The notes beneath the pieces were generated by a model. The model ran no database searches. It worked only from the letters and a program-made list of their open reading frames with translations, and was not told the origin of the DNA. Source: Vibrio sp. HA2012 (lineage in GTDB: Bacteria > Pseudomonadota > Gammaproteobacteria > Enterobacterales > Vibrionaceae). From it: DNA of 64,000 bases. The translations under genes were made by a program, and so were the position numbers. Each line of letters starts with the position of its first letter. The stretch's first letter is position 1. The stretch is from the NCBI RefSeq assembly GCF_002812955.1, contig NZ_PFXK01000005.1, positions 237,013 through 301,012 on the forward strand. Reading direction: 5' to 3'. Shown here piece by piece: positions 19,967 to 30,497 of this stretch.

Positions 19967-21397
19967 TCAGGAACGTTTATTATTAAACCAGATCCCATTT
20001 TCAAGCTGAGAACTCAATTCTGGAAAATCATCGATATTAAATGTTGGCACCTTCCCGGCATCCAACTGGCGGTTATAATCTTTTGCCAGTTTGAGCACCA
20101 CCCCGGAGAGCAAAATAATTGCTATCAGATTCAAAATCACCATAATCCCCATAGACACATCAGCCAGTGACCAGACAACAGGTAAAGCCGCTATAGAGCC
20201 GAACATGACCATTGCCAAAAATGCCAGCCGGAACAAATTGATTCCCGTTTTATGGTTATGCTCCAGAAAAATCATATTGGTTTCGGAATAGAAATAATTG
20301 GCAATAATAGAGGTAAAGGCAAAAAAGAAAATAGCCACAGCGACAAATACCTCTCCCCATGAGCCGATTTGAGTGCTCAACGCTCTCTGGGTCAGTTCAA
20401 TACCTGTGACGTCACTGTAAGGTACATATTCTCCAGACATCAGAATAATAGCAACCGTCGCACTGCAAATAACGATGGTATCGGTAAAAACACCCAGCAT
20501 CTGCACATATCCCTGAGAGACAGGATGAGGAGGATAAGGTGTGGCAGAAGCTGCAGCATTCGGAGCAGACCCCATCCCTGCTTCATTTGAAAATAAACCC
20601 CGCTTAACCCCGTTCAGAACAGCCTGTGCAATAGCATAACCCAGACCCCCGGCCGTTATTTCCTGTACCCCAAAGGCACTGCGAAAAATAAGTGATATAA
20701 CATCCGGTACTTTTTCAACATTAAGAGCCACAACAATGAAAGCCAGCAAAAGATAGGCCGTCGCCATGAAGGGAACTACGACCTCTGCAGTACGAGCAAT
20801 AGAACGCATCCCACCAAAGATAACCGCACCGGAAAGTAATACAATAACTACTCCGGTGTAGACTGGCTGAATATGAAAAGCCGTATTCACTGCACTGGCA
20901 ATCGCATTAGCCTGCACTGCATTAAATACCAGACCAAATGACCAGATCAGAGAGACAGAAAATAATACTCCCATCCAGCGCATACCCAACCCTTTCTCTA
21001 TGTAGTAAGCCGGACCACCGCGATAATTACCGCTATCATCACGGGTTTTATACAACTGAGCCAGAGTACTTTCTGCAAAAGAAGTGGCCATTCCCAGCAT
21101 GGCAATAAACCACATCCAGAAAATAGCTCCCGGCCCTCCGGCCGTTAATGCTACTGCAACACCCGCCATATTACCGGTTCCAACCCGGGCAGCAAGACTG
21201 GTACAGAGTGCCTGAAAAGATGAAACGCCAGAACGGTCTGCCTGACGACTATTTTTCAGTACAGTGAAAATATGTCTGAAATGCCGAAACTGAATAAAGC
21301 CAAGACTGATCGTGAAATAAATCCCCACGCCAACCAACAGATAAACAAGAATCGATCCCCAGAGAAGATCATTCATCAGATTAATAATATCAGTCAC
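19967..21397 (-). CDS. Sodium:alanine symporter family (AGCS) transporter
   Basis: 476 residues from a GTG at 21397, preferred because GAGG lies just upstream and the protein then begins at the first membrane segment; a longer frame to 21523 adds 42 residues not typical of the family. About ten to eleven membrane segments, with the AGCS signatures QALCTSLAARVGTGNMAGVAVALTAGGPGAIFWMW-type region near residue 65 and GLFSNEAGMGSAPNAAA. Likely imports alanine, glycine or a related amino acid with Na+. Substrate cannot be fixed from sequence. Confidence 0.88.
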   Translation of the reverse strand: MTDIINLMNDLLWGSILVYLLVGVGIYFTISLGFIQFRHFRHIFTVLKNSRQADRSGVSSFQALCTSLAARVGTGNMAGVAVALTAGGPGAIFWMWFIAMLGMATSFAESTLAQLYKTRDDSGNYRGGPAYYIEKGLGMRWMGVLFSVSLIWSFGLVFNAVQANAIASAVNTAFHIQPVYTGVVIVLLSGAVIFGGMRSIARTAEVVVPFMATAYLLLAFIVVALNVEKVPDVISLIFRSAFGVQEITAGGLGYAIAQAVLNGVKRGLFSNEAGMGSAPNAAASATPYPPHPVSQGYVQMLGVFTDTIVICSATVAIILMSGEYVPYSDVTGIELTQRALSTQIGSWGEVFVAVAIFFFAFTSIIANYFYSETNMIFLEHNHKTGINLFRLAFLAMVMFGSIAALPVVWSLADVSMGIMVILNLIAIILLSGVVLKLAKDYNRQLDAGKVPTFNIDDFPELSSQLENGIWFNNKRS

Positions 21398-21708
21398 TGC
21401 AACCTCTTCTCTGGACAGAACCACAGACAACCTCAGATACCATACAGCACAAAGGAGTCTGAATATAAATGTAACAAAAATTGTATCAATGAAAATAATG
21501 CAGTCCTGACCGGTAAAAATCAACCACCACCAAACTGATTATTTATTAATCAATAATAAATCGAAATATGTGAAACGAGGTAAATTTCCTAACAAAAGCT
21601 TCATTAAAGAGAAATAAATGAGAAATAAAGGCTAGCTATTCTCACTTTTTGTATGGTAATAAAAAGACTCTGGTACGGAGCCTATAACTACAAAATGAGA
21701 GGTCAACT
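21398..21708. other. Divergent intergenic region, AGCS symporter / DUF3545
   Basis: About 310 bases with both promoters. A 7-bp inverted repeat TTTATTA-ATCAA-TAATAAA is at 21543-21561, and a short hairpin-capable GC patch (CTCTGGTACGGAGCC) lies about 30 bases before the DUF3545 gene. No known operator recognised. Confidence 0.4.
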
Positions 21709-21894
21709 ATGGACGGATTTCTGCTTGATGACGTTTTGGCAATGGAGACTCAGCCAACCCGCTCCAGCCGAGCTAAACCAGTAAAACGCAAATGGCGCGA
21801 AATTGAAGCCATTAAAGATCGGCAGCGTTTACAAAGAGAATTAATGGAAATGGATATTTGCTGTGATTACAGTTTAGACGATATCAGTTTATAA
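21709..21894 (+). CDS. DUF3545 family small protein
   Basis: 61 residues, highly charged, with a central basic region (SSRAKPVKRKWREIEAIKDRQRLQREL) likely helical and an acidic end (DICCDYSLDDISL). This matches the DUF3545 family of small Vibrionaceae and relatives. A ribosome binding site AGAGGT precedes the ATG, and a clean terminator follows at 21906. Function unknown; the basic helix could bind nucleic acid, which is inference. Confidence 0.8.
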   Translation: MDGFLLDDVLAMETQPTRSSRAKPVKRKWREIEAIKDRQRLQRELMEMDICCDYSLDDISL

Positions 21895-21905
21895 CCAATC
21901 TTATA

Positions 21906-21937
21906 ACAGACACCTCCCACAGGTGTCTGTTCTGTTT
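21906..21937 (+). terminator. Terminator after DUF3545 gene
   Basis: Perfect 10-bp stem ACAGACACCT (21906-21915) with AGGTGTCTGT (21921-21930), then TCTGTTTTAT. Confidence 0.8.
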
Positions 21938-21949
21938 TATTCTGATGTA

Positions 21950-22504
21950 TTAATCGGTTCGTCTGACCCGTTGGGCCAGTTGTCTGTATTTGTCAGCAAT
22001 TGTATCACCAAATACGGGATCATCATCCGGTAGTTCCCACATTGCTTCAACGATCTGCCAGTCCCGGGCTGAAAATCGTTCGCTGATGGCAGGTAAAATT
22101 TCTTTTTCTTCGATATCCAGATGCTGTTTCTGCACCCTAATAAAACTCTCCAACTGAGCCACAAATACATCCTGAGGCACGATAGCATCCTGCAGAATCA
22201 TATCCAGAATATCCATAAACTCATGGCTTTTCTGTGCCAGCGCAGTATGGTCAGCGGCCAGATCTCGCATACCTTTGCCCTGACGCTGATTTTCAGCACC
22301 ATAATGTCTGATAAAGTAGTTGTACAGGATATCCTCTTTTGGATGGTGTGTTTTTTCTGAATGCACACACAAATAATCAACGATTTCTCTGACTAAACCG
22401 TAATTAATTGATTTCTCATCCTGTAAAGCCGTCAGTTTCTGCTTCAGAATAGCCAGCAACCGCAACATATAGCCGTGCTCACGTCTGATCTGCTCAATGA
22501 TCAT
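21950..22504 (-). CDS. Hemerythrin-like (HHE) domain protein
   Basis: 184 residues, all-helical. His and Glu ligands spaced as in hemerythrin HHE domains are visible: IRREHGYMLRLL (His10), HSEKTHHPKEDILY (near residues 48-60), DHTALAQKSHEF and IRVQKQHLDIEEKEILP. Such proteins bind a di-iron site and sense or store O2, NO or iron; the exact role here is unknown. Convergent with the DUF3545 terminator. Confidence 0.85.
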   Translation of the reverse strand: MIIEQIRREHGYMLRLLAILKQKLTALQDEKSINYGLVREIVDYLCVHSEKTHHPKEDILYNYFIRHYGAENQRQGKGMRDLAADHTALAQKSHEFMDILDMILQDAIVPQDVFVAQLESFIRVQKQHLDIEEKEILPAISERFSARDWQIVEAMWELPDDDPVFGDTIADKYRQLAQRVRRTD

Positions 22505-22628
22505 GCATCCATTCTCCTTTTTGATGGTAGGTTAAGGATAGATAAGAACCCGGTAAATTACCTTGATACCCTTCTAAAAAACCTTTGATGCAACCTGAGA
22601 CCAGAAACCGGCATTCATCAACAGCAGT

Positions 22629-23309
22629 TTAGTCCAAAACAGGCTGCCAGTTAATCGGGGTAAGACCTTTTTGCTCTAGTATCCGGTTTGTCTGAGAAAA
22701 ATGTTTACACCCCAAAAAACCACGATGAGCAGACAGAGGAGACGGATGCGGAGCCATTAATACATGATGCCGGTTCCGGTCAATCACCCGACCTTTTTTC
22801 TGAGCATGCGACCCCCACAGTAAGAAAACGACACCATCACAGTGATCATTTACCGCCTGAATCACATGATCCGTAAATCTTTCCCATCCTGTGGTTTTAG
22901 CATGAGAATGAGCCTTTCCCTGTTCGACAGTCAGTACCGTATTAAGCAGTAGTACCCCCTGCTCCGCCCAACTTTTAAGATAGCCATGAGCAGGGATTTC
23001 AAAACCGGGAATATCCTGTGCCAGTTCTTTATACATGTTGACCAGAGAGGGTGGTGTTTTGACACCGGGAAGAACAGAAAAGCACAAACCGTGAGCCTGA
23101 TTCGGACCATGATAGGGATCCTGACCGATAATCACGACTTTAACATCTTTCAGTTCCGTATAGCGAAAAGCGTTAAACACATCTTTTGCCGGCGGGTAGA
23201 TAACTTTTCCAGCATCCCGTTCGGACTGAACATAGGCCATCGTTTGCTGAAAATATTCCTGTTGTTTTTCCGTTCCGATCACATCATGCCAGGTAAGTGC
23301 TTCTCTCAT
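22629..23309 (-). CDS. ung: Uracil-DNA glycosylase Ung
   Basis: 226 residues, family 1 UDG. Motif [19 protein letters not shown] carries catalytic Asp64, and motif [12 protein letters not shown] supplies the intercalating and catalytic His near residue 187. It removes uracil from DNA by base excision repair. It follows grcA on the same strand but is separated from it by a strong terminator. Confidence 0.96.
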   Translation of the reverse strand: MREALTWHDVIGTEKQQEYFQQTMAYVQSERDAGKVIYPPAKDVFNAFRYTELKDVKVVIIGQDPYHGPNQAHGLCFSVLPGVKTPPSLVNMYKELAQDIPGFEIPAHGYLKSWAEQGVLLLNTVLTVEQGKAHSHAKTTGWERFTDHVIQAVNDHCDGVVFLLWGSHAQKKGRVIDRNRHHVLMAPHPSPLSAHRGFLGCKHFSQTNRILEQKGLTPINWQPVLD

Positions 23310-23398
23310 ATCTGCTATTCCTTTGTAAAAACAGCCAACATTCTAGCTGAGTTAGAAAAAGGAGCAAAGTAAACAGACTTAAGAGAATAAAACACAAC

Positions 23399-23427
23399 AA
23401 AGCCCGCAGAGTCATTCTGCGGGCTTT
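23399..23427 (-). terminator. Terminator after grcA
   Basis: Perfect 12-bp stem AAAGCCCGCAGA (23399-23410) with TCTGCGGGCTTT (23416-23427). It lies 23 bases beyond the grcA stop on the minus strand and shields ung from grcA transcription. Confidence 0.85.
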
Positions 23428-23449
23428 AAAAATTAACCGATTAAAATTC

Positions 23450-23827
23450 TTACAATGTTTCTGTAAAAGTACGCGCTATAACATCACGCTGCTGTTCTGG
23501 AGTCAGTGAGTTGAAACGCACCGCATAACCAGAAACACGGATGGTCAACTGCGGATAGTTTTCCGGATGATTAACCGCATCTTCCAATGTTTCACGACGC
23601 AGAACATTTACGTTCAGGTGCTGACCACCTTCAATGCGTGGTGGTGTTTCAATCGCCACTTCACGACTTTCATATGCACCCAGTTCAGATACTGCAACGA
23701 CCTGATCAGCATCAAAACCAGCTGAAGCAGCTACACAACGTGCTTCATTTTTTTCAGTATCCAGCAACCAGATAGAGTTCAGTAGATCATCGTTTGCTGC
23801 TTTAGTAATTTGAATACCTTGGATCAT
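23450..23827 (-). CDS. grcA: Autonomous glycyl radical cofactor GrcA (YfiD)
   Basis: 125 residues, homologous to the C-terminus of pyruvate formate-lyase. The radical glycine is Gly100 in RVSGYAVRF. It replaces damaged PFL ends after oxygen exposure, allowing anaerobic pyruvate cleavage. AAGGAGAAAG precedes the ATG. An FNR-like box about 85 bases upstream matches its known anaerobic control in E. coli. Confidence 0.95.
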   Translation of the reverse strand: MIQGIQITKAANDDLLNSIWLLDTEKNEARCVAASAGFDADQVVAVSELGAYESREVAIETPPRIEGGQHLNVNVLRRETLEDAVNHPENYPQLTIRVSGYAVRFNSLTPEQQRDVIARTFTETL

Positions 23828-23911
23828 GACTTTCTCCTTGTTCTCACTTTGTGAGTTAATTATTTATTCTATTGTTGAGCTGTTGGCTAACTTGTTGTGT
23901 GTATAATAATA

Positions 23912-23925
23912 TTGATGTAAGTCAA
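23912..23925 (-). promoter_or_regulatory. FNR-like site upstream of grcA
   Basis: TTGATGTAAGTCAA matches the FNR consensus TTGAT-N4-ATCAA at nine of ten defined bases and lies about 85 bases before the grcA start. E. coli grcA is FNR-activated, so anaerobic induction is expected. Confidence 0.65.
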
Positions 23926-24104
23926 AAGACAACCAAAAACCTTGTCTTTTTTGAGGTAATTTTATTGACCAGAATCAAGAATCTTTAAATTTCATAGACT
24001 TCGGTGTATTTTACCTCTGTAATTTTTTTTTATTTTTTCAAAAAAAACGCTAATCCAACAACCTTGAAGAACACATTCACATGCCACAGGAGACCCAAGC
24101 ATTC

Positions 24105-24965
24105 ATGAGTAATAAATTTATCGGTGCCCACGTATCTGCTGCCGGAGGTGTAGAATACGCCCCCATCAGAGCCGCTGAAATCGGAGCAAATGCTTTTGCT
24201 CTGTTTACGAAAAATCAGCGCCAGTGGACAGCAAAGCCACTTTCCACAGAAAGTATCCGTGCTTTTAAAACCAACTGCGCTACTCTGGGTTTTAGTGCAG
24301 AACATATCCTTCCGCATGATTCTTATCTGATCAATCTGGGTGCCCCGGAACAAGAAAAACTGAATAAATCCCGTACAGCCTTTATCGATGAGATGGAACG
24401 TTGTCAGCAACTAGGACTCAGACTACTGAATTTTCATCCGGGGAGCCACCTGAAAAAAATCTCCGAACAGGAGTGCCTGTCTCTGATCGCAGAATCCATT
24501 AATCTGGCACACAAAGCCGTTCCCGATGTTATTGCCGTAATTGAAAATACATCCGGCCAAGGCAGTAACCTTGGCTGGCGCTTTGAACATCTGGCCGAAA
24601 TCATCGCACAAGTGGATAATAAAGAGCGGGTTGGAGTCTGTCTCGATACCTGCCACACTTTTACTGCCGGGTATGATTTGCGTAGTAGTGAGGAATGTGA
24701 CAAAACCTTTACGGAATTCAACAATGTTGTCGGTATGCACTATCTGAGAGCAATGCATCTTAATGATTCAAAAGTTCGCTTTTCCAGCCGGGTTGACCGC
24801 CATCATTCTCTGGGACAAGGGGAAATTGGCTGGGACTGTTTCAGATACATTGCTCAGGATACGAGATTTAATGCTATTCCATTGATTTTAGAGACGATAG
24901 AACCTGCAATCTGGACTGATGAAATTCAGGCTCTGCGTCATTTTGAGCAACAAAGAGTTAACTAA
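24105..24965 (+). CDS. nfo: Endonuclease IV Nfo
   Basis: 286 residues from the ATG at 24105 ([20 protein letters not shown]); an in-frame ATG at 24081 would add eight residues but has no better ribosome binding site. The TIM-barrel AP endonuclease uses three zinc ions; the metal-site motifs [56 protein letters not shown] and LILET are all present. Acts in base excision repair, as does the nearby ung. Confidence 0.95.
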   Translation: MSNKFIGAHVSAAGGVEYAPIRAAEIGANAFALFTKNQRQWTAKPLSTESIRAFKTNCATLGFSAEHILPHDSYLINLGAPEQEKLNKSRTAFIDEMERCQQLGLRLLNFHPGSHLKKISEQECLSLIAESINLAHKAVPDVIAVIENTSGQGSNLGWRFEHLAEIIAQVDNKERVGVCLDTCHTFTAGYDLRSSEECDKTFTEFNNVVGMHYLRAMHLNDSKVRFSSRVDRHHSLGQGEIGWDCFRYIAQDTRFNAIPLILETIEPAIWTDEIQALRHFEQQRVN

Positions 24966-24969
24966 ACAG

Positions 24970-25215
24970 GCACTCTGAAGCTACTTATACAGAGTAATAT
25001 TTTTCTTTCGGCGTTGGCATCTTTCTTTCGAAGTTGGCATCTTTCTTTCATAAGCAGAACAAGACCCGTTTTTTGTTCCAGAAGGATGCCCCTATGAAAC
25101 CACAGCCTGCCGGTTCCACCCATAGTCGTACACGTACCCCTGTCCCTAATCGTCAAGTTCAGGGAAGAGGGCATTTTCGGACACCAACCTATTGTCGGTA
25201 GGATCCATGGATTGA
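24970..25215. repeat. Structured, repeat-bearing non-coding element between nfo and thrC
   Basis: The interval starts with a hairpin ACTCTG/CAGAGT (24972-24995) that may end nfo, then a 20-base tandem repeat (TTCTTTCGRMGTTGGCATCT-like, about 2.5 copies at 25001-25050). Next come two hairpins: CTATG-A-AACC pairing with GGTT-CCACC-CATAG (about 25091-25125), and CCCTGTCCCT pairing with AGGGAAGAGGG (about 25138-25171). An outer ATGCCC/GGGCAT pair encloses them. An antisense frame of 94 codons spans it but looks like a by-product of the repeats. The architecture suggests a dispersed palindromic element. Confidence 0.45.
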
Positions 25216-25221
25216 AAAGAA

Positions 25222-25243
25222 AAGAGCGCCCGCAGACGCTCTT
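25222..25243 (-). terminator. Terminator of the thr operon
   Basis: 7-bp stem AAGAGCG (25222-25228) with CGCTCTT (25237-25243), followed on the minus strand by TTCTTTTC. It lies about 20 bases past the thrC stop. Confidence 0.75.
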
Positions 25244-25264
25244 CAAAGACCGAAATATGTCCGC

Positions 25265-26548
25265 TTACTTCTGAACTTTACGCAGAACCGCTTTCAAAGC
25301 ATCAAAGTCTGCATCCATCTCTTCAGATAACAGCGCCATGGCTGCATGTTTCGCCAGAGGTGCAGGAACGTCGATATTCTCATTCAGGATATCATCCACA
25401 ACTTCCTTAAACTTAGCCGGATGAGCCGTACACAGGAACAAACCGGTTTCGCCTTCCTGAAGCTGATCATTCAGTACGCGGTAAGCAATCGCACCATGTG
25501 GCTCGCACAGGTATCCCTCTGCTTTTAATTCACGCACAGACTCAGCGCTCTGCTCATCAGTGACAGCGCCTTTACCCAACGTATCCAGACCCCAGCCCTT
25601 GATTGTGCACAGCTCTTCAATACGCGGCCAGTTGTTTGGCTGACTCACATCCATTGCGTTAGACGTCGTTGCGATCGTTGGTTTGGGTTCCCACTTACCG
25701 GTCTCCAGATAACGAGGCACCGTGTCATTCACATTCGTTGCCGCAATAAAGCGTTTGATTGGCAGACCAAGGGCTTTTGCCAGCAGACCGGCAGTAAGAT
25801 TACCGAAGTTACCACTTGGTACGGATACCACCAGGTTTTCACGCTCGTTTTTACTCATCTGAGCAGCGGCTTCAAAGTAGTAGCAAATCTGAGCCATCAG
25901 ACGAGCGATATTGATAGAGTTAGCCGAGTTCAGGCCAACCTCATCACGCAGCACCTGATCATCGAATGACTGCTTAACCAACGTCTGACAGGCGTCGAAG
26001 TCACTGTTGATAGCCACTGTGTGGATGTTTTTACCCAGCGTACAGAACAGTTTTTCCTGTAGCGGACTGATCTTGCCTTTCGGGTACAGGATCACAACGT
26101 TAATGTTTTCCATACCGTAGAAAGCATGAGCAACAGCGGCACCGGTATCACCAGACGTTGCTGTCAGAATGGTGATCTTGCCACCGTCAGACACTGCAGC
26201 CAGTGACTGAGCCATAAAGCGGCCACCGAAGTCTTTAAACGCCAGTGTCGGACCGTGGAACAGCTCCAGAGCGTAAACGCCATCTTTTACTTGTTTGATT
26301 GGTGCAGGGAACTGGAATGCATTCCCCACCAGCTCTCGTACTTTTTCAGCACTCAGTTCATCACCAATCAGCGCAGATAAAATCTTACTGCTGCGGGAAA
26401 CAAAATCCTCTTCCAGCAGTGCATCCACATCATCAAACTTAGGCAGTTCTGATGGGAAAAACAGGCCCTGATTACGGCCTAACCCTTGGCGGACGGCTTG
26501 GCCAAAGGAGACTTGTTCATCGTTTTCTTTTATATTGTAAAGCTTCAT
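25265..26548 (-). CDS. thrC: Threonine synthase ThrC
   Basis: 427 residues, PLP-dependent, converts O-phosphohomoserine to threonine. The PLP lysine is Lys105 in [13 protein letters not shown], and the phosphate-binding loop [13 protein letters not shown] is present. Length matches E. coli ThrC (428). Its ATG overlaps the thrB stop by four bases (ATGA), which indicates translational coupling. Confidence 0.96.
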   Translation of the reverse strand: MKLYNIKENDEQVSFGQAVRQGLGRNQGLFFPSELPKFDDVDALLEEDFVSRSSKILSALIGDELSAEKVRELVGNAFQFPAPIKQVKDGVYALELFHGPTLAFKDFGGRFMAQSLAAVSDGGKITILTATSGDTGAAVAHAFYGMENINVVILYPKGKISPLQEKLFCTLGKNIHTVAINSDFDACQTLVKQSFDDQVLRDEVGLNSANSINIARLMAQICYYFEAAAQMSKNERENLVVSVPSGNFGNLTAGLLAKALGLPIKRFIAATNVNDTVPRYLETGKWEPKPTIATTSNAMDVSQPNNWPRIEELCTIKGWGLDTLGKGAVTDEQSAESVRELKAEGYLCEPHGAIAYRVLNDQLQEGETGLFLCTAHPAKFKEVVDDILNENIDVPAPLAKHAAMALLSEEMDADFDALKAVLRKVQK

Positions 26549-27504
26549 AGCTCACTTCCTGTTACCTTCGAACCCTGTTTGTTCAGGCGACAAACATGGA
26601 CGAATCCTTCTTCGTTCTGTACGTAATTTTGTTCAAGCCAGCGAGCAACACGCTCAGCGACATCTTTCTCTTTGCAAATGCTAAACAAGGTTGGGCCACT
26701 GCCGGAAATACCGGTTGCCAGAGCCCCAGCTGACGCAGCATAGTGACGTGCATTAGCAAACCCGGGCAGTAGTTTCTCACGATATGGTTCTGCGATCACG
26801 TCTTTGATCATTTTTGCTGCAAGTTCCGGCTGTCCGGAATGGCAGGCGTGGATAAAACCACCAAGATGACGACCATGAGCAATGATGTCCTGACGGCGAT
26901 ACTGAGACGGCAATATTTCACGGGCTTCAGCGGTAGAGACCTTTATACCCGGATAAGCCATCACCCAGTACCAGTCATCAAAGCAAGGCACTTCCTGGCT
27001 GATAATACCCAGCTCTTCCAGCATCAGTTGCAGTCCACCCAAATAGCACGGCGCAACATTATCATAATGCACACCACCGGAAATTTTACCTTCCATCTCG
27101 CCCATCAAAGCCAGAAGCTCCATTTCATCAAGTGGGTTAGCATGAAACTGATTCAGCGCATCCAGAGCCGCAACGATAGAGCAGGCACTGGAACCCAGAC
27201 CGGAACCGATCGGCATGTTCTTTTCCAGTGTCATGTCAACCGGCTTTAGCTCGACACCTTTCTTTTTCAGTTCACGCCCAAACACCACCCAGCAATCGTA
27301 AACGATGTTTTCTTTAGGGTCGGTCGGGAGCTTAGAGACAAAGCTGCCAGCTGTCTTCAATGTAAACGGCTCACTTCCCGGTTTAACCGTCACCAGGTCC
27401 CCAAGCCGTGTTCCGTCTACCGGAGAAACGGCTGCGCCAAGTACATCAAATCCAACACTGACGTTACCGATAGAAGCCGGAGCGTATACAGTTACAGAAT
27501 CCAT
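26545..27504 (-). CDS. thrB: Homoserine kinase ThrB
   Basis: 319 residues of the GHMP kinase superfamily. The ATP-binding motif [17 protein letters not shown] is near residues 91-107, and [12 protein letters not shown] is the C-terminal GHMP motif. It phosphorylates homoserine. Six bases separate it from thrA upstream, and it overlaps thrC downstream. Confidence 0.96.
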   Translation of the reverse strand: MDSVTVYAPASIGNVSVGFDVLGAAVSPVDGTRLGDLVTVKPGSEPFTLKTAGSFVSKLPTDPKENIVYDCWVVFGRELKKKGVELKPVDMTLEKNMPIGSGLGSSACSIVAALDALNQFHANPLDEMELLALMGEMEGKISGGVHYDNVAPCYLGGLQLMLEELGIISQEVPCFDDWYWVMAYPGIKVSTAEAREILPSQYRRQDIIAHGRHLGGFIHACHSGQPELAAKMIKDVIAEPYREKLLPGFANARHYAASAGALATGISGSGPTLFSICKEKDVAERVARWLEQNYVQNEEGFVHVCRLNKQGSKVTGSEL

Positions 27505-27510
27505 TCTCTT

Positions 27511-29970
27511 TTATACCCCTAATTTCCAGCCTAACACACGCATCACATCGGCAAAAACACCAGCGGCCGTCACCTCGGTACCAGCACCATAACCACGCAG
27601 AACCAGAGGGATCGGCTGATAGTAACGACTGTAGAATGCCAGTGCATTTTCACCATCTTTAATCTTAAACATAGGATCATTTTCATCGGCAGTAATGATA
27701 CGAACCTTACATTTACCATCATTGATTTCACCGACATAACGTAGCACTTTACCTTCTTTAGCAGCCTTAACCGCAAGCTCTGAAAAATAGGTATCAGCTT
27801 CAGGCAGACGTGCCATAAAGTCATCGACAGAACCTGAATCATCAAAACCCGGTGGCAATGCTTTTTCAACCTGAACGTCATCCAGTTCCAGTTCCATCCC
27901 GGATTCACGAGCCAGGATCAACAATTTACGGGCAACATCCATACCAGACAAGTCATCACGCGGATCCGGTTCGGTAAAGCCATTATCCTTAGCAAGGTTG
28001 GTCGCCTGACTCAGAGTCATCCCTTCATCCAATTTACCAAAGATATACGACAACGATCCGGAAAGAATACCGTTAAATCGCTCCAACTCATCCCCGGCAG
28101 CGATCAGATTCTGCAGATTTTCAATTACTGGCAAACCGGCACCAACTGTGGTCTCGTACATCAGACGACGACGCGAGCTTTGCGCCACTTCACGTAACTG
28201 GTGGTAGTACGCCATGCTGGCGGTATTGGCTTTCTTATTCGGTGTGATCACATGAAAACCGGCACCAAGGAAGTCAGCATACTGATCTGCAATTGCCTGA
28301 CTGGAAGTACAATCCACCAATACAGGATTGATAATATGATTACGCTGGATCAGAGCCAGAAAAGTTGGCAGGTTAAATACCTCAGATGCATTTTCCATCC
28401 GTTCACGCCAATTATCCAATGGCAGACCATCCGCATCCAGCAGTACCCCTTTGCTGTTCGCCAAACCACAAATCCGCAGAATAATGCCTTTTTCTGCGAG
28501 TTTTTCCTGTTGACGTTTAACCTGATCAACCAAAGCCCCACCAACGCCACCGGTGCCAACAACAAACAGATCCAAATAATGAATAGAGTTGAACAAAGTT
28601 TCATGGCAGGCTTTAATCGCTTCAGAAACCTTGTCTTCCGGAATAACCGCAGAAATCGCCCGTTCAGAAGAGCCTTGAGCTATAGCAACAACATTAACAT
28701 TAACCTCTGCAAGAGAAGCAAAGAATTTGGAAGCTACCCCTTTGGATGTCCGCATGCCGTCTCCAACAAGAGTAATAATCGACACATCTTCAACAAATTC
28801 AATCGGCTCGAGTAGTCCGTCCTTCATTTCCAGCTCGAACGCATCCCCCAAAACTCGTTCTGCTTTAAGGCGATCAGCCCGTTCGATACAGAAACTGATG
28901 CTGTATTCAGAAGAAGACTGAGTGATCAATACAATAGAAACACCGGCAAAAGACATAGCACCAAAGATACGGCTTGCCATCCCAACCATACCTTTCATCC
29001 CCGGGCCGGAAACGTTCACCATAGTCAGATCATCTAAGGTCGTAATACCTTTAATCGCCAGCTTATCTTCCCCCGTATCCTGACCGATCAACGTACCAGC
29101 ACCCTGAGGATTAAAACTGTTTTTGATTAAGCAAGGAATATGGAACTGAGCGATAGGGGCGATCGTCTTAGGATGCAATACCGAAGCACCAAAATAGGAC
29201 AACTCCATGGCTTCCTGATAGCTTAACGACTTCAGCAGACGAGCATCTTTTACCAGACGCGGGTCACAGTTATAGACACCATCGACATCCGTCCAAATCT
29301 CACAACAATCCGCCCGGAGACATGCTGCCAGTACGGCTGCCGAATAATCAGAACCATTACGTCCTAATGTGACCAGTTCTCCGCGGTCATTACCGGCAGT
29401 AAAGCCCGGCATAATATTCACATGCCCTTCCGGCAGCGGGTTAGTCCGGAAATTATCAGTTGAAGCTTCAACATCGACCATAGCTTCCAGATGGTTACCT
29501 GATGCCCGCAGATACTGAACTGGGTCAATCAGACTAGCAGGGTGACCTTTTGCTTCCAGCACAGCTTTCATCAGACGAATAGAGATTCGCTCACCTTTAC
29601 TGATAATGCGCGCATTCACATTGTCCGGGCACATTTCCAGCAAGGATATTCCCTGCACATATTCCCGTAACTGATGCATCGAACTGGAGACCTGCTGATC
29701 AAATTCTGCTTTTTCCAGGTTAGGCAGTACAGCCTGAATTGCCGCAAAAAGATCATTGAACGCATTTTCCAGTTCGCTGATCTGTAACTCAGCTTCCCCG
29801 TTTCTCAGCGCACCTTCAATTACAGCCACCAGTTTATTAGTTGTTTTACCTGGTGCAGATAGCACTACTGCTACTTCCTCCTGCTGAGCATTATTGGCAA
29901 TGATATCCGCTGCCCTTAAAAAGCGGTCGGCATCAGCCAATGATGAACCACCAAACTTGAGAACTCGCAT
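27511..29970 (-). CDS. thrA: Bifunctional aspartokinase I / homoserine dehydrogenase I ThrA
   Basis: 819 residues from the ATG at 29970; GGAGGAAGG lies immediately upstream and overlaps the in-frame ATG at 29982, which is rejected. Aspartokinase domain 1-290 ([15 protein letters not shown]), paired ACT regulatory domains at about 310-460 for threonine feedback, then homoserine dehydrogenase with NAD(P) loop [16 protein letters not shown] and catalytic region [11 protein letters not shown]. Length equals E. coli ThrA (820). First structural gene of thrABC, under attenuation by the leader at 30054-30131. Confidence 0.97.
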   Translation of the reverse strand: MRVLKFGGSSLADADRFLRAADIIANNAQQEEVAVVLSAPGKTTNKLVAVIEGALRNGEAELQISELENAFNDLFAAIQAVLPNLEKAEFDQQVSSSMHQLREYVQGISLLEMCPDNVNARIISKGERISIRLMKAVLEAKGHPASLIDPVQYLRASGNHLEAMVDVEASTDNFRTNPLPEGHVNIMPGFTAGNDRGELVTLGRNGSDYSAAVLAACLRADCCEIWTDVDGVYNCDPRLVKDARLLKSLSYQEAMELSYFGASVLHPKTIAPIAQFHIPCLIKNSFNPQGAGTLIGQDTGEDKLAIKGITTLDDLTMVNVSGPGMKGMVGMASRIFGAMSFAGVSIVLITQSSSEYSISFCIERADRLKAERVLGDAFELEMKDGLLEPIEFVEDVSIITLVGDGMRTSKGVASKFFASLAEVNVNVVAIAQGSSERAISAVIPEDKVSEAIKACHETLFNSIHYLDLFVVGTGGVGGALVDQVKRQQEKLAEKGIILRICGLANSKGVLLDADGLPLDNWRERMENASEVFNLPTFLALIQRNHIINPVLVDCTSSQAIADQYADFLGAGFHVITPNKKANTASMAYYHQLREVAQSSRRRLMYETTVGAGLPVIENLQNLIAAGDELERFNGILSGSLSYIFGKLDEGMTLSQATNLAKDNGFTEPDPRDDLSGMDVARKLLILARESGMELELDDVQVEKALPPGFDDSGSVDDFMARLPEADTYFSELAVKAAKEGKVLRYVGEINDGKCKVRIITADENDPMFKIKDGENALAFYSRYYQPIPLVLRGYGAGTEVTAAGVFADVMRVLGWKLGV

Positions 29971-30002
29971 CCCTTCCTCCATGTGTCATATAACCTGTAT
30001 AA

Positions 30003-30038
30003 AAAAAGGCCTGTATCTTTTCGGATACAGGCCTTTTT
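30003..30038 (-). terminator. thr operon attenuator (terminator hairpin)
   Basis: Perfect 15-bp stem AAAAAGGCCTGTATC (30003-30017) with GATACAGGCCTTTTT (30024-30038) and a six-base loop, ending in a U run on the minus strand. It stands between the Thr/Ile leader peptide and thrA, the standard attenuator position. Confidence 0.93.
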
Positions 30039-30053
30039 CTGAAAATCTTTCGT

Positions 30054-30131
30054 CTACCAGCCTGCCCCAACAATGGTAATGTCGGTAATAATAATGGTTG
30101 TAATCATCATTAAGCGGCTAGCTGTTGTCAT
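30054..30131 (-). CDS. thrL: thr operon leader peptide ThrL
   Basis: A 25-residue peptide on the minus strand whose central run is MMITTIIITDITIV; six threonine and six isoleucine codons fall among 25. It ends in VGAGW-stop sixteen bases before the attenuator stem. Stalling at Thr or Ile codons when charged tRNA is scarce would prevent terminator formation and allow thrABC expression, as in E. coli. The E. coli leader (21 residues) shares the TT/IT composition but not the exact sequence. Confidence 0.92.
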   Translation of the reverse strand: MTTASRLMMITTIIITDITIVGAGW

Positions 30132-30497
30132 AGTAATAAAAGCATTCTAAACGTGTGTATTTGCGTCCTTTTACAATTACCGGATTTTATCCACATAATC
30201 AATTAAAATTTACTTTTTTTTAAAAAACCGTCTCCTTCGCCCGATCTATCATTGAACATGAAAAGAATCAAAAACAATGCAATCAATTGTTTTACAACTA
30301 ATAATCAAATAGTTATACAAAACATTTCCTAAACATCACTATTCAATAACAAATTAGTCTAAGTAAACCTGCGGATCCCGCACTCCTCATCCTGAAAAAT
30401 GTGTTTAAATGAAATAACAAGATTTGTTAACACAACCTAACAAATTATATAACGACTACAGTTTGTATTTTTCAGTGGAACGACAGGGAGGCAGATG
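30132..30497. other. Divergent intergenic region, thr operon / small barrel-like protein
   Basis: About 365 AT-rich bases. It should hold the thr promoter (a -10-like TAGAAT on the minus strand near 30147) and the promoter of the rightward gene. A palindrome TAACAA-GAT-TTGTTA at 30415-30429 lies about 70 bases before that gene and may be an operator. No specific regulator can be named. Confidence 0.45.

Noticed and set aside
24962..25246. Minus-strand open frame of 94 codons between nfo and thrC
   Set aside because: It runs through tandem repeats and hairpins, has no clear ribosome binding site and overlaps the thrC terminator; more likely a by-product of the repeat element.
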